Source of the DNA: JBDIBA01 sp039812705
Lineage (GTDB): Bacteria > Actinomycetota > Acidimicrobiia > Acidimicrobiales > JBBSGY01
NCBI GenBank assembly: GCA_039812705.1
Contig: JBDIBA010000020.1
Location: forward strand, 1-35,703
Direction: 5' to 3'
Length of the DNA stretch: 35,703 nucleotides
Both the position numbers and the translations under genes were made by a program. Shown piece by piece: positions 16,050 through 26,371 of the stretch. Every line of letters begins with the position of its first letter. The stretch's first letter is position 1. A model generated the notes under the pieces. It made no database searches. It saw only the letters and a list, made by a program, of their open reading frames with translations, and had not been told where the DNA came from.

Positions 16050-17971
16050 CAGTCGACACCCGTTCCCAGCGTCACAATTCCGGAGTCTTGTCCCGCAGCG
16101 GTTGCAAAGATTCGTCGTGCGACAGGCGCAGCAACAGCACCACCAAAACCAGCTTGCTCAAGCACCACCGAAACGGACAGCGATGCATTGCCAACCGGGC
16201 CGTAACCGGCAAAGAGAGCAGAGTCGGCCTTGCCGTTGACCTGAGCCGTTCCGGTCTTTCCGGCAATGGGATATGCAACCAAGTCAAAACCCTTGAACGC
16301 ATCGGCGGCCGTACCTCCAACACCGTTGACCGCGCCGAGCAAACCTTCCTGCACGGGAACGCGCTGCGAATCTGGAATGTCGACTCGGCCAATCTGTTCC
16401 TTGTCGAAGCTTTGCACCACAGCGCCGTCAGAGTTCAACGCGGATTCAACCAAGCGAGGCTTGTAGATGGTTCCGCCGTTGGCGAAGGTTGCGTACTGCA
16501 ACGACAGCTGTAGCGGTGTTTCCAAGGTGTCGCCCTGACCAATGGCCACGTTGACGTTGTCACCACCAAACCAGTTGCCTTCAGGAAACGCCTTGGGGTT
16601 CTTTTCGTGTTGAGCAGCACGTTGCTTGGGATCTGGAATGCGGCCGGGGTTCTCGCCGGCAATGTCAATGCCTGTTGTTTGACCCAGATGAAACTCACGC
16701 GCCAAGGACTGCATGGGGTCGCCGAACTTGTCACGCTTTTCCCAGAATTGCGCTCCCAGGCCGTAATAGAAAACGTCACTTGAAACGGACAACGAACGTC
16801 GCAAGTCAACCGGGCCGTACACGGCTCCGAGAGCGTTGCGATAGCTGCGGTTGCCCAGCGTGAAGGTTCCCTTGTCGATGATGGTCGTGTTGGCATTGAT
16901 GAGACCTGTGTCCAGAGCTGCCAACGCGGTAACCAATTTGAACGTAGAGCCAGGCGCATACTGTCCGGCAATTGCGCGATTGGTGAGTGGCAAGTGGTTC
17001 GCCGGGTCAGTCAGGCGCTTGTATTCGCTTTCGGCAATGCCGTCGCTAAACGACGCCGGATCAAATGTTGGATAAGAGGCCATCGCGCGAACGGCTCCGC
17101 TTGATGGATCAAGCGCAACGATCGAGCCCGCGGGGGCCGGTGCGCCTGTGGCTCCGGCTGCAGTTCCCACGCCGCGCGCGACTCCAAGGCCGTCGCTCAG
17201 ACTCTTTTCGGCCGTGCGTTGCACGTTGAGGTCAATCGATGTCTTGATGTCCTGGCCCGGCAAGGGCGCGGTTCGCTGAAGCACACGAATGGATTCGCCC
17301 GCCGAATTGACCTCAATCTTGTCGACGCCGACCTTGCCGCGCAGCCGGTCCTCGTAGGCCTGCTCCAAACCGGTCTTACCAATTTCGTCGCCAAGTTGAT
17401 ATCCGCGTCGCTGATTCTTGAGCAGTTCGTCCTGGTTCACTTCACCCACGTAACCCAAAAAGTGTGCGCCGAGGGTTCCGTTTGGATACCAACGCACCAC
17501 TTGGGTTTCGGCCAACACACCCGGAAAGTCATTCGCGCGTTCGCGGATGGTTGCGATCACAGACTTGTCAACGCCACTTGCAATGACGGCCGGACGAAAC
17601 ACGCTTCTGCGGCCGTCGTTCATGCGGGCCTTCAACGTATTGGTGTCGGTGTGCAGAACCTCGGCCAGGCGGTCGAGCAATTCCGGTTGCTTGGTGAGTT
17701 GCTGGCGATCGACCGTCAACACGTCTAGTTCGCGATTGCCAACAAGGACTTCACCATTGCGGTCCAAGATGCGACCACGTGGCGCCTCGACGTAAACGGT
17801 TCGCACCTTGTTGGCATCTGCGGCAGAGGCAAGGCGTGCACCTTGTAACACCTGCAAGTCAACAAGGCGCACGCTCAACGCAACAAACAACGAGATGACC
17901 GCCAGACCGATGATTGAAATGCGAAAACTGCGAACCCTCGAAACACCGCCAGTCGCGCGCTCGGGGCTCAC
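16049..17971 (-). CDS. mrdA: Penicillin-binding protein 2 (class B transpeptidase of the elongasome)
   Basis: The 640-residue protein has a short cytoplasmic N-terminus and one membrane anchor (about 16-36). A pedestal domain follows (RGRILDRNG at 65-73, GKTGLEQAYEDRLRG from 198). The transpeptidase domain has STFK (Ser342), SSD (397-399) and KTG (572-574). The partner RodA makes the glycan that this enzyme cross-links. A GTG start at 17971 overlaps the mreD stop (GTGA). A purine-rich GGGGGA lies 8 bases upstream. The length agrees with PBP2 of other bacteria. Confidence 0.95.
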   Translation of the reverse strand: MSPERATGGVSRVRSFRISIIGLAVISLFVALSVRLVDLQVLQGARLASAADANKVRTVYVEAPRGRILDRNGEVLVGNRELDVLTVDRQQLTKQPELLDRLAEVLHTDTNTLKARMNDGRRSVFRPAVIASGVDKSVIATIRERANDFPGVLAETQVVRWYPNGTLGAHFLGYVGEVNQDELLKNQRRGYQLGDEIGKTGLEQAYEDRLRGKVGVDKIEVNSAGESIRVLQRTAPLPGQDIKTSIDLNVQRTAEKSLSDGLGVARGVGTAAGATGAPAPAGSIVALDPSSGAVRAMASYPTFDPASFSDGIAESEYKRLTDPANHLPLTNRAIAGQYAPGSTFKLVTALAALDTGLINANTTIIDKGTFTLGNRSYRNALGAVYGPVDLRRSLSVSSDVFYYGLGAQFWEKRDKFGDPMQSLAREFHLGQTTGIDIAGENPGRIPDPKQRAAQHEKNPKAFPEGNWFGGDNVNVAIGQGDTLETPLQLSLQYATFANGGTIYKPRLVESALNSDGAVVQSFDKEQIGRVDIPDSQRVPVQEGLLGAVNGVGGTAADAFKGFDLVAYPIAGKTGTAQVNGKADSALFAGYGPVGNASLSVSVVLEQAGFGGAVAAPVARRIFATAAGQDSGIVTLGTGVD

Positions 17972-18543
17972 CTCCCGGATCCCCCAAAGCCATCGATTCG
18001 ATCAAACCTTGAACCTTGCGAGCCGCGTGAAAATGTCAGCTGCTTGGCAGCATCGGAATCTGGCGCAATCAACTTTGCCGCAACGGGCGCCAGAAAGGCG
18101 TTGATGACACCAACCACCGCACCAACCCACGCCACGCGCAAGACCGAGGCACCAACACTGCCGCTAAGGGTTGCAACAATGGCCATGACAATGGTTCCGA
18201 ACAGCGAACCGGTGAAAGCCACAAGCATCTGCATTGCCGGAGCACGACTGACACTGCGTGAAATCAAGGCCGCAACAAGCGCTGCAGAAATGTAAGCGAG
18301 TGCCGACGTTCCAAAAGCAGTCGTTGTAAGAAGGTCTGCACACAAACCCGCGCAAAACGCGACGACGGCACCCGTCCTGAAACCCATCAATGCGCCTGCG
18401 GTCACGGCAACCAACAACAAGAGGTCTGGCCGAACGTCGGCTACAAGCACCTGTCGGTTCGCCAAAAAGTGCAACACGACGACCAGCGCCATCAACAGCA
18501 CGGCGCGGGCCCGTGAAAATCCAACCAGCTCGGCGTCTCTCAT
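17968..18543 (-). CDS. mreD: Rod shape-determining protein MreD
   Basis: The 191-residue protein is almost entirely hydrophobic, with five to six helices (for example LLMALVVVLHFLA, LLLLVAVTAGALMGF, AYISAALVAALIS) and a DLL-type pattern typical of MreD. It bridges MreC and the PBP2-RodA pair. ATG 18543 overlaps the mreC stop (ATGA), which fixes the start better than an upstream in-frame codon at 18558. The hydrophilic C-terminal tail (RGSQGSRFDRIDGFGGSGR) is Gly/Ser-rich. Confidence 0.93.
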   Translation of the reverse strand: MRDAELVGFSRARAVLLMALVVVLHFLANRQVLVADVRPDLLLLVAVTAGALMGFRTGAVVAFCAGLCADLLTTTAFGTSALAYISAALVAALISRSVSRAPAMQMLVAFTGSLFGTIVMAIVATLSGSVGASVLRVAWVGAVVGVINAFLAPVAAKLIAPDSDAAKQLTFSRGSQGSRFDRIDGFGGSGR

Positions 18544-19349
18544 AGCGGTGCATCCCATTGCAGTACATCGACGTAATCCAGGCTGTCCAAGTCAACCGTC
18601 GGCGACATTGTCACGAAGCGTTTTGGTGACCCACCTTGCACCTTTGACTCCGTCACCGTGGCAACCGGAATGCCTGCGGGAAACAGACTGAACTGCTGAC
18701 CGTTTGTCACAGCCACATCGCCCTTGTTGACCTTGGCATCGGGGCCCAGCAAGTCAACCCGCATGTCCCTGCCGTCACCCTGACCAACGCCGATTGCGAC
18801 ATCGCCCGTGTTGGCGAAACGCACACCAACCTCGAACGTGGAGTCATTGATCAGAACAACCGTCGAGCGATTCATCGAGACCTTCGTGACGCGACCCACA
18901 AGACCTGCGCCGCTGACAACGGGCATTCCTTCCTTGACGCCGTCCGATGAGCCTTTGCCTATCTCGATGGCTGAGTCGAAATTAGAAAGCTTTGTAGCGA
19001 TAACAGATGCAGTGGTTCGTCTCGTTGTCGACAAGGTTGGCAAGTCAAGCTGCGTCTGCAGTTCTGAAAGCCTGCGCTGTTGGTCTCCGCTTGCAAGCAG
19101 CGCACCTTGCGCGTCGGCCAACTGGCGTCGCAAGTCATCGTTTTCTCGACGCAGCTCGGCGTCTTGAGACTTGCCACTTGGCCACAAGCCCGAAGCAAGC
19201 GAACCGCCAGCGGCAAATGCCGCACGGGCAGCCGAACGTACCTGGTCCGCAGGAGCCGAGTAGGCACCATCGACAGCGACCATGGTTATTGACAGCAGCA
19301 TCAAAATGATTGGCAATCTGGCCGATCGCTGTAGTCGCACGCCTTCCAC
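18540..19349 (-). CDS. mreC: Rod shape-determining protein MreC
   Basis: The 269-residue protein has one N-terminal membrane helix (about 12-28), a coiled coil (about 61-103, with LRRENDDLRRQLADAQ) and then the beta-barrel MreC domain (GMPVVSGAGLVGRVTKVSMNRSTVVLINDS). It scaffolds the elongasome in the periplasm and activates PBP2. The GTG at 19349 lies 5 bases after the mreB stop and has no clear Shine-Dalgarno of its own, so translational coupling to mreB is likely. Confidence 0.95.
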   Translation of the reverse strand: MEGVRLQRSARLPIILMLLSITMVAVDGAYSAPADQVRSAARAAFAAGGSLASGLWPSGKSQDAELRRENDDLRRQLADAQGALLASGDQQRRLSELQTQLDLPTLSTTRRTTASVIATKLSNFDSAIEIGKGSSDGVKEGMPVVSGAGLVGRVTKVSMNRSTVVLINDSTFEVGVRFANTGDVAIGVGQGDGRDMRVDLLGPDAKVNKGDVAVTNGQQFSLFPAGIPVATVTESKVQGGSPKRFVTMSPTVDLDSLDYVDVLQWDAPL

Positions 19350-19354
19350 AACAA

Positions 19355-20392
19355 CTACCGGCTGTTGGTCGACATCAAGATGTTCTGCAATGCGTCAAAT
19401 TGTTCAACGCATTGCCCACTTCCTTGAACAACTGTGTGCAGTGGGTTCTCCGCGACAATCACAGGAATGCCGGTCTCGTCACTCAGGCGCTGATCGAGGC
19501 CATGAAGCAACGCTCCCCCGCCCGTCAGCAACAGACCTTCTTCGACAATGTCGGCCGCCAGTTCTGCAGGAGTGGCCTCAAGAACATCGTGAACCGCATT
19601 GATGATTGCCTGAACGGGAGCATCGATGGCCTCGCGAACTTCTTCAGTCGTGATCTCTTGGCTGCGCGGCAAGCCAGAGACCAAGTCGCGGCCGCGGATC
19701 TCGGCATGTAGTTCTTCTTCAAGCGGACACGCAGAACCCAAAGCAATCTTAACCTCTTCGGCCGTGCGCTCCCCCAGCACGACGCCGTACTTCTTCTTGG
19801 CGAACTCCATTACCGCTTCGTCGATCTTGTCGCCGCCCACGCGAATGGACGCACTCGTGACAATTCCCGCCAGCGAAATAACAGCGACGTCGGTGGTGCC
19901 GCCGCCGATGTCGACAACTAAATGCCCGCGCGGTTCGTGAACGGCGAGACCGCCACCAATTGCTGCGGCCATTGGCTCAACAATGATGTGAGCAGGCTTG
20001 CGCGCACCAGCGAGTTCTGCAGCCTCTTGCACCGCGCGCTGCTCAACACTGGTCACGCCAGACGGCACGCAAATGACAATTCGCGGTTTTGTAAAACGCT
20101 GTTGATGTACGCGACGAATGAAATAACGCAGCATCTTCTCGCAGACATCAAAGTCGGCAATGACGCCGTCTTTGAGGGGGCGGATGGCGCGAATGTGGCT
20201 CGGCGTGCGTCCAAGCATTCGCTTTGCCTCGGCACCCACTGCAAGAGGACGACCATCGCGAGTGTCGATTGCTACAACAGAGGGTTCGTTGAGAACTATG
20301 CCCATGCCCTTTACGTAAACAAGGGTGTTGGCAGTCCCAAGGTCTACTGCCATGTCTCTTCCAAAGAAGGATCCGAACCCGTTTTTGAACAC
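19355..20392 (-). CDS. mreB: Rod shape-determining protein MreB
   Basis: The 345-residue actin-like protein shows phosphate-1 DLGTANT (17-23), phosphate-2 VVDIGGGTTDVAV, and the adenosine motif LLTGGGALLHGLD near the C-terminus. It also has an amphipathic N-terminus (MFKNGFGSFFGRD) able to touch the membrane. It organises lateral wall synthesis. The GTG start at 20392 is preceded by GGAGGTAGG at about 6-10 bases. Its presence with mreCD, mrdA and rodA implies a rod-shaped or at least laterally elongating cell, which not all actinobacteria are. Confidence 0.97.
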   Translation of the reverse strand: MFKNGFGSFFGRDMAVDLGTANTLVYVKGMGIVLNEPSVVAIDTRDGRPLAVGAEAKRMLGRTPSHIRAIRPLKDGVIADFDVCEKMLRYFIRRVHQQRFTKPRIVICVPSGVTSVEQRAVQEAAELAGARKPAHIIVEPMAAAIGGGLAVHEPRGHLVVDIGGGTTDVAVISLAGIVTSASIRVGGDKIDEAVMEFAKKKYGVVLGERTAEEVKIALGSACPLEEELHAEIRGRDLVSGLPRSQEITTEEVREAIDAPVQAIINAVHDVLEATPAELAADIVEEGLLLTGGGALLHGLDQRLSDETGIPVIVAENPLHTVVQGSGQCVEQFDALQNILMSTNSR

Positions 20393-20566
20393 CGAAGACC
20401 TACCTCCGACCGATTTTCTGTCGTCTCAACTGACCAATCTCGCCGACGACGCCGATGCGGAACGCATCACGATAGTGCCAAGCAGGGCAAACGGAGGCGA
20501 CCTAGCGAATGAAATTTCCGCGGTTTACAGGCGTTCTCGACCAGAGGTCAGCCGAGCCATGACGGT
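20393..20566 (-). promoter_or_regulatory. Intergenic region upstream of mreB
   Basis: These 174 bp between ndk and mreB are the most likely site of the mreBCD-mrdA-rodA promoter, as all genes after mreB overlap or nearly touch. I see no -35/-10 pair strong enough to name. A plus-strand open frame crosses the region but extends into mreB and lacks support. Confidence 0.3.
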
Positions 20567-20971
20567 CTAGTTCGGGAAAAACAAGGCCACTTCGCGGGCT
20601 GCGGCTTCCGGCGAATCGGAGCCGTGAACCAAGTTTTCCGGGTTCTCTGAAGCGAGGTCTCCACGAATGGTTCCGGGAGCGGCCTTTGCCGGGTCTGTTG
20701 CACCCATCAAAGCGCGAACGATTTCCCAGGCGTTTTCGGGGCCTTCCACGATCATCAACAGCGATGGCCCACGCGTTGCAAAGCTGACCAATTTCTCAAA
20801 AAAGGGCTTGCCGTCGTGTTCTTGATAGTGAGTGGCTACAAGTTCACGATCCAAAGTCCGCATCTCGGCGGCCCGGATCTTTAGGCCTTTGGACTCCAAA
20901 CGCCCGAGGATCTCGCCAATAAGACCGCGCTCAACCGCATCGGGCTTGAGCATGACAAAACTTGTACTCAT
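20567..20971 (-). CDS. ndk: Nucleoside diphosphate kinase
   Basis: The 134-residue enzyme transfers the gamma-phosphate between nucleoside di- and triphosphates through a phosphohistidine. His116 lies in the signature NLVHGSDSPEAA, and the N-terminus FVMLKPDAVERGLIGEI is typical. No Shine-Dalgarno is clear before the ATG at 20971. It lies 27 bp after folC and 175 bp before mreB, the usual folC-ndk-mreB order in actinobacteria. Confidence 0.97.
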   Translation of the reverse strand: MSTSFVMLKPDAVERGLIGEILGRLESKGLKIRAAEMRTLDRELVATHYQEHDGKPFFEKLVSFATRGPSLLMIVEGPENAWEIVRALMGATDPAKAAPGTIRGDLASENPENLVHGSDSPEAAAREVALFFPN

Positions 20972-20998
20972 GTCAGATGACTCTAGGTGAAGCGGGCT

Positions 20999-22354
20999 CT
21001 AAGTGAAGCGCCGACGAGCCTCTGCCCGCAGCTCGCCCACCAGATATAGAGACCCGGTCGCAAGGATGAGGTCTTCGTCGTCTGCCATTCCAAGTGCGGT
21101 CGCCAGAGCGGCTTCGACATTGGGACTTTCGATGGCGTTGCCACCGGCAGCACGAACCGCGTCGCCAAGCTCACTCGGCGCGATTGCGCGGGGCCATTGC
21201 GGCGCCGTCACGAAGACGGCCGCAAAGTCCTTCACGCCAAGGGACTCGACAAAGTCCTTGGGATCATGCGGGGTCAGCATGCCCAAGATCAGAATGCGGT
21301 TCTGGAATGCGGCGAAGTCTTCGCTTAAAGCCTTCTTGAGACTTGTCGCCCCCTCAGAGTTGTGCGCCCCATCGACGACCATCAGGGGTTGGCGGTGAAT
21401 GATCTCCAGGCGGCCCGGCGAACGAACGGACTCGAACGCGGCGCGTACAACGGAATCATCAAGGCTTCGACCCAGCAAACCCTCAACGGCCGTCAACGCA
21501 ACAACGGCATTGTCCGACTGAAAGCCACCATGAAGCGAAACAAAAACGTCTTCATACAGCGCAGTGGGCGTGCGCAGGGTTGCGAGGCGTCCGCCGACGG
21601 CCACGCGAGAGCTCTCAACGCCAAAGTCTCGATTAACCATGGCAACAACGCCCGCATCGCGCGCGTTCCAAATGTCGACAAGGTCTGGGTTCTCGTCGCC
21701 AATCACTGCCACCGCGCCGGGCTTGATGATTCCCGCCTTGTTTTCAGCAATGCTGCGGTGCGTCTTGCCCAAGTAATTCGTGTGGTCCAAACCAATGTTG
21801 GTCACAACGGCGACTTGGCCGTCCACGATGTTGGTTGCGTCATAAGTGCCACCTACCCCCACCTCAATAGCCGCAACATCGATTGGCGCGTCTGCGAATA
21901 CGCGCAGGGCCGCTGCGGTCATGATCTCGAAGTAGCTGAGCTTGTCGTCGCCCAACATTGGTTCGAGTAGCGCTACTGCATGCAACGCTTCGGCCAGGTC
22001 TTCATCTCGAATGGGTTCGCCGTCAAGGCATATGCGCTCGTTCAAACGCTCCAAATGAGGACTTGTGTACTGCCCCGAACGAAAGCCGAGTGCGCTCAGC
22101 AAAGCCGAAACCATCCGACTGGTTGATGTCTTGCCGTTGGTTCCCGTGATGTGAATCGTCTGAAAAACCTTCTGCGGACTATCCATCAACTCTGTCAGCG
22201 CGCCAAGGCGTTGCAGCCGACCACCGGGGTTCGCGTTGGGCGGCGGGCCAAGCATCGACTTCTTCTCGAAGTCGATGTGGGAATCAAGCCACGTGATTGC
22301 ATCTTGAATACTGTCGGGCGACCACTGTGGACTGGATTGGGATTGCACGGTCAC
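20999..22354 (-). CDS. folC: Dihydrofolate synthase / folylpolyglutamate synthase
   Basis: The 451-residue Mur-ligase-like protein has the P-loop GTNGKTS (71-77), the YTSPHLERLNERI folate-binding stretch (96-108), the TNIGLDHTNYLG motif and a C-terminal ligase domain (VVDGAHNSEG). It adds glutamate to dihydropteroate and extends folate polyglutamate tails. The GTG start at 22354 overlaps the stop of the valS-like gene by 4 bp (GTGA). The two are therefore translationally coupled, as valS and folC often are. Confidence 0.96.
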   Translation of the reverse strand: MTVQSQSSPQWSPDSIQDAITWLDSHIDFEKKSMLGPPPNANPGGRLQRLGALTELMDSPQKVFQTIHITGTNGKTSTSRMVSALLSALGFRSGQYTSPHLERLNERICLDGEPIRDEDLAEALHAVALLEPMLGDDKLSYFEIMTAAALRVFADAPIDVAAIEVGVGGTYDATNIVDGQVAVVTNIGLDHTNYLGKTHRSIAENKAGIIKPGAVAVIGDENPDLVDIWNARDAGVVAMVNRDFGVESSRVAVGGRLATLRTPTALYEDVFVSLHGGFQSDNAVVALTAVEGLLGRSLDDSVVRAAFESVRSPGRLEIIHRQPLMVVDGAHNSEGATSLKKALSEDFAAFQNRILILGMLTPHDPKDFVESLGVKDFAAVFVTAPQWPRAIAPSELGDAVRAAGGNAIESPNVEAALATALGMADDEDLILATGSLYLVGELRAEARRRFT

Positions 22355-24117
22355 GCCTTGCTGTTTGCGTTGCTGACTTGCTTGGCGTTGCGGCCCAGCA
22401 ATGGCGCGGCCAAAGATGCAACGACGCCGCGTCCGGCTTCGCTCACGCCCTCGTTCAAACTCGCCTGCAGCAAAGACAACGCACCTACGGCATCAAGCAT
22501 CCGCATTGACTTTTCGTACGCCTCGACAACATCGCCAAGGTCATCTTCGTAAGTGTGTGAGTTAGCGGGGTTGTCCAACGCGCCTACCAGCTCACGCGCA
22601 AACGAGGCGTCTGGATTTGCCAGCAAGAACGCAACACGCATGACTTCAGGACCAAGACGATTCGCTTGACCAACAAGACTGTGAATGGTTTGAACTTCGG
22701 CGTTGGCGAGCCGAGGGTCGGGGTTGTCCAGGACCACCTGATGGAACGGCAACACATTGGCAAGCGCCAGACCAAGCGCGGCAACTGGCACAGCCCAAGT
22801 CTCAAGGCTGTTCGGACCAAGCACCAAGGTGACCAGCTCATCGGTTAACGGGCCCGGCCAACCAAGCATTGCAAGCGGGGTCAATGCAGCAACAAAGCGG
22901 CCGTCAATCACGTCGCTGTGTTGCTCAAGAGTTCCCATGCATGTTCCGCACGACGTTGTTTCGTCAACCGAAACGGCTACCGAACCGCAATCAAGACATG
23001 TTGCAATTGGAACTTGCACGCCGGACCACAACTGTTGACTGAGCGTCCACGAGTCATTTCGCGTGGCAGCGGCCACAAAAGCATGAAGCGCATGCGGCGA
23101 GGAAAAAGCAACGAGGCCTTCGTTTGCTGCTTCGACAACGCCATCGACCAAAGACGACATCGGAAGAATCCAGTGCGCACCCAAAAGCGGAATTAGCTCG
23201 CTGTGGCAACGATGGCATTCGCGACGGACAATTCGGCCTTGGGCGTTGTCAACCAACACGCCGGACATTGAAAGCATCTCGACAGATGTGGTCCGCGCGT
23301 CTGCAACCGTCAGTGCTTCAAGCGGGCCGGCAACACGCACGACACCATCGCCGTCAAGGACTTGACGGATCGGCAAATTGTGAGTCTTTGCAATTTCGTA
23401 AGACAAGGCATCGTGGCCGGGCACAACGACAATTGGCTGGGTGACGCCGTCAAGTTCGATGACCGGAACAGAGGCACCGAGCAGCGGCAGTTCAACACTT
23501 GGGGCCGTACGCATTCCGAGTGGGACGGCAACGGCTACTGCACCAATCAGAAGCTCGGGCTGCGACAGGTTGATGTGCAGCTGAGAGTCTCCACATGGAA
23601 GCGCAATGCGAAACACCGGAACGTCGCATTCGACTTCGTCGACGTCGGTTGCATCAAGAACGGTTCCACAACCCGGACAGGAATCCAGAACAGATTCCGA
23701 GCGGATCAGTAAACCAGCTTCATAAAGACGCACAAATGCAACGCGTGCGACCCTGGCGGCTTCGGGGTTACCGGGCCGCCAGCGCAACACATCGGTCTGG
23801 ACATTCAGCCTGTCGAACAACGTCTGCAGCAGTTCTTCAGCCTTGAGTTCCAATAACTCTTGGCCTTGCTGTGCAGCGAGTTCACCGTCTTCGTCAGTTG
23901 GCTGATCAAGAGACAAAGCCAACTGAGCCGCGCGCTGTGTAGCCAAGTCACCGGCAAGAGTCACCACGTCGAACGCAGGTGGTTCAATGCCTACGTCTTG
24001 ACAGTGACGCACTAGCGCGTCAACAGAGACGATTGATGCCAACTGCTCCGGGTGAATGACTCCGGTGAGACGAACCGGGTTCGTAATGATGCGTTGTCGA
24101 GATGCTGGGCCTGTCAT
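22351..24117 (-). CDS. Valyl-tRNA synthetase-like protein lacking HIGH and KMSKS motifs
   Basis: The 588-residue protein can be followed by eye along ValRS. RLTGVIHPEQL (16-26) matches the NVTGxLHxGHxL region, but HxGH has become HPEQ. AGDLATQ (55-61) matches the DHAGIATQ region. FVRLYEAGLL (128-137) and CPGC (147-150) match their counterparts. Editing-domain-like VVVPGHDALSYEIAKTHNLP (230-249) follows. DSWTLSQQLWSGVQVP (355-370) resembles the DWCISRQLWWGHRIP region, and SDVIDGRF...LGWP (401-421) the DVLDTWF...LGWP region. RLANAE (469-474) replaces RKMSKS. The anticodon-binding part is very short and the coiled-coil end is absent (ValRS is usually about 850-900 residues). Four Cys pairs (147/150, 301/304, 374/377, 390/393) could bind zinc. 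It sits exactly in the actinobacterial valS slot before folC. I infer a non-catalytic paralogue with an unknown role. Confidence 0.85.
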   Translation of the reverse strand: MTGPASRQRIITNPVRLTGVIHPEQLASIVSVDALVRHCQDVGIEPPAFDVVTLAGDLATQRAAQLALSLDQPTDEDGELAAQQGQELLELKAEELLQTLFDRLNVQTDVLRWRPGNPEAARVARVAFVRLYEAGLLIRSESVLDSCPGCGTVLDATDVDEVECDVPVFRIALPCGDSQLHINLSQPELLIGAVAVAVPLGMRTAPSVELPLLGASVPVIELDGVTQPIVVVPGHDALSYEIAKTHNLPIRQVLDGDGVVRVAGPLEALTVADARTTSVEMLSMSGVLVDNAQGRIVRRECHRCHSELIPLLGAHWILPMSSLVDGVVEAANEGLVAFSSPHALHAFVAAATRNDSWTLSQQLWSGVQVPIATCLDCGSVAVSVDETTSCGTCMGTLEQHSDVIDGRFVAALTPLAMLGWPGPLTDELVTLVLGPNSLETWAVPVAALGLALANVLPFHQVVLDNPDPRLANAEVQTIHSLVGQANRLGPEVMRVAFLLANPDASFARELVGALDNPANSHTYEDDLGDVVEAYEKSMRMLDAVGALSLLQASLNEGVSEAGRGVVASLAAPLLGRNAKQVSNANSKA

Positions 24118-24129
24118 TCTCGGAAAGGA

Positions 24130-24993
24130 CTAACCGACCTTGACGACAATAGGTTTGCGCTTCTCGCGCTCTGCAGCAGCCTTTGCAGCTTCAGAACGGG
24201 CTTCGTTCGCCCACTCTTTGGCGTTCTCGATGTATGGCTTAGAGTTTTTTGCAGTCTTCTTTGCAGTTTGCTTGGCGAACTTCACAGCCTGCTCGCTTGA
24301 GCGGTAGTACTGCTTGGCAGCACGGTCGGCCGCTTCCTTGGCCAACGGGGTCAATGACTCAAGCGCGTCGCCTGCACGCTCTGCAGACTTGTGTGCAAAT
24401 GGAACCGCGGCCGAAACTGTCGTTTCGTAAGCGTTCTTTGCAACTGGCGCACCTTCGCCGATCAGATGCGTGACCGTGTTGCGCGACGAACTGACAATTG
24501 GCTGCGCGCGCTTCATCCAACCCCTAACGACTGGAGTTGCAGCACCTGCGGCTGCAGTCGCGGCGTTGTAGGTCGCGTCGAATGCCGGGCTGTTCTTGCG
24601 AGCCTTGGCAATCTTCTTTGCGGCGTTTGCGTTGAGCATTGCAACGTTTTGTGCAAGCTCCTTCTCGTAGTGCGCAACCTGCTTTGCAGCACGCTTCTGA
24701 GCCTTTGCGGCCTTGCGCTGAGCGCGCTTGTTGCCTTTGACGCTTGCAGCTGCGAGGCGGTCCTTCTGTGCGGCTGCATAACCAAGCAACACTGCGGCGT
24801 TGCTTGCGCGGCTCTTGCAACGACGGTCAAGGACCAGGCCGATGAGAGCACCAGCGGCTGCACCAGCACCGGCGGTTGTCGCTGCCTTGGTTGCCAACTC
24901 GTCGACTGGCTCGTCATTCAAATACGAGCGGTAGGCAGCAGCTCCTGCGCCTAGAAGTCCTCCAAAGATGGCTCCTGTGACCAGCTTGCTCAT
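24130..24993 (-). CDS. Ala/Lys-rich protein with a glycine-zipper-like N-terminus
   Basis: The 287-residue protein starts with two small-residue hydrophobic stretches (LVTGAIFGGLLGAGAAA and AGAGAAAGALIGLVL), which look like glycine-zipper or membrane-inserting segments. A long Ala/Lys-rich region follows (RAQRKAAKAQKRAAKQ, AKQTAKKTAKNSK), predicted to be helical and strongly basic. It resembles membrane-anchored or DNA-binding low-complexity proteins (YtxH-like or histone H1-like tails), but I cannot assign it. The start ATG at 24993 has AAAGGA about 9-10 bases upstream. It lies 12 bp before the valS-like gene, in an apparent operon with it and folC. Downstream of clpX, 99 bp may hold its promoter. 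Confidence 0.8.
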   Translation of the reverse strand: MSKLVTGAIFGGLLGAGAAAYRSYLNDEPVDELATKAATTAGAGAAAGALIGLVLDRRCKSRASNAAVLLGYAAAQKDRLAAASVKGNKRAQRKAAKAQKRAAKQVAHYEKELAQNVAMLNANAAKKIAKARKNSPAFDATYNAATAAAGAATPVVRGWMKRAQPIVSSSRNTVTHLIGEGAPVAKNAYETTVSAAVPFAHKSAERAGDALESLTPLAKEAADRAAKQYYRSSEQAVKFAKQTAKKTAKNSKPYIENAKEWANEARSEAAKAAAEREKRKPIVVKVG

Positions 24994-25092
24994 TTGATCA
25001 GTCCTTTCCGATTCCCTTGGGATCTAGCGAAGGACTCTACTCGGCTTTGCCGTTTACCTCACGGGAGGACAGCGAAATGGCCGATATTTGCT

Positions 25093-26355
<1,263 letters not shown>

Positions 26356-26371
26356 TCCCCCGACCCCCTAA

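Noticed and set aside
20325..20570. Plus-strand 81-codon frame across the mreB-ndk gap
   Set aside because: It overlaps mreB and ndk ends in antisense, has no ribosome-binding site and no recognisable protein features.
22351..24117. Functional valyl-tRNA synthetase (valS)
   Set aside because: The position and overall similarity suggested it, but both nucleotide-binding motifs are lost and about 300 residues are missing, so aminoacylation is not expected.
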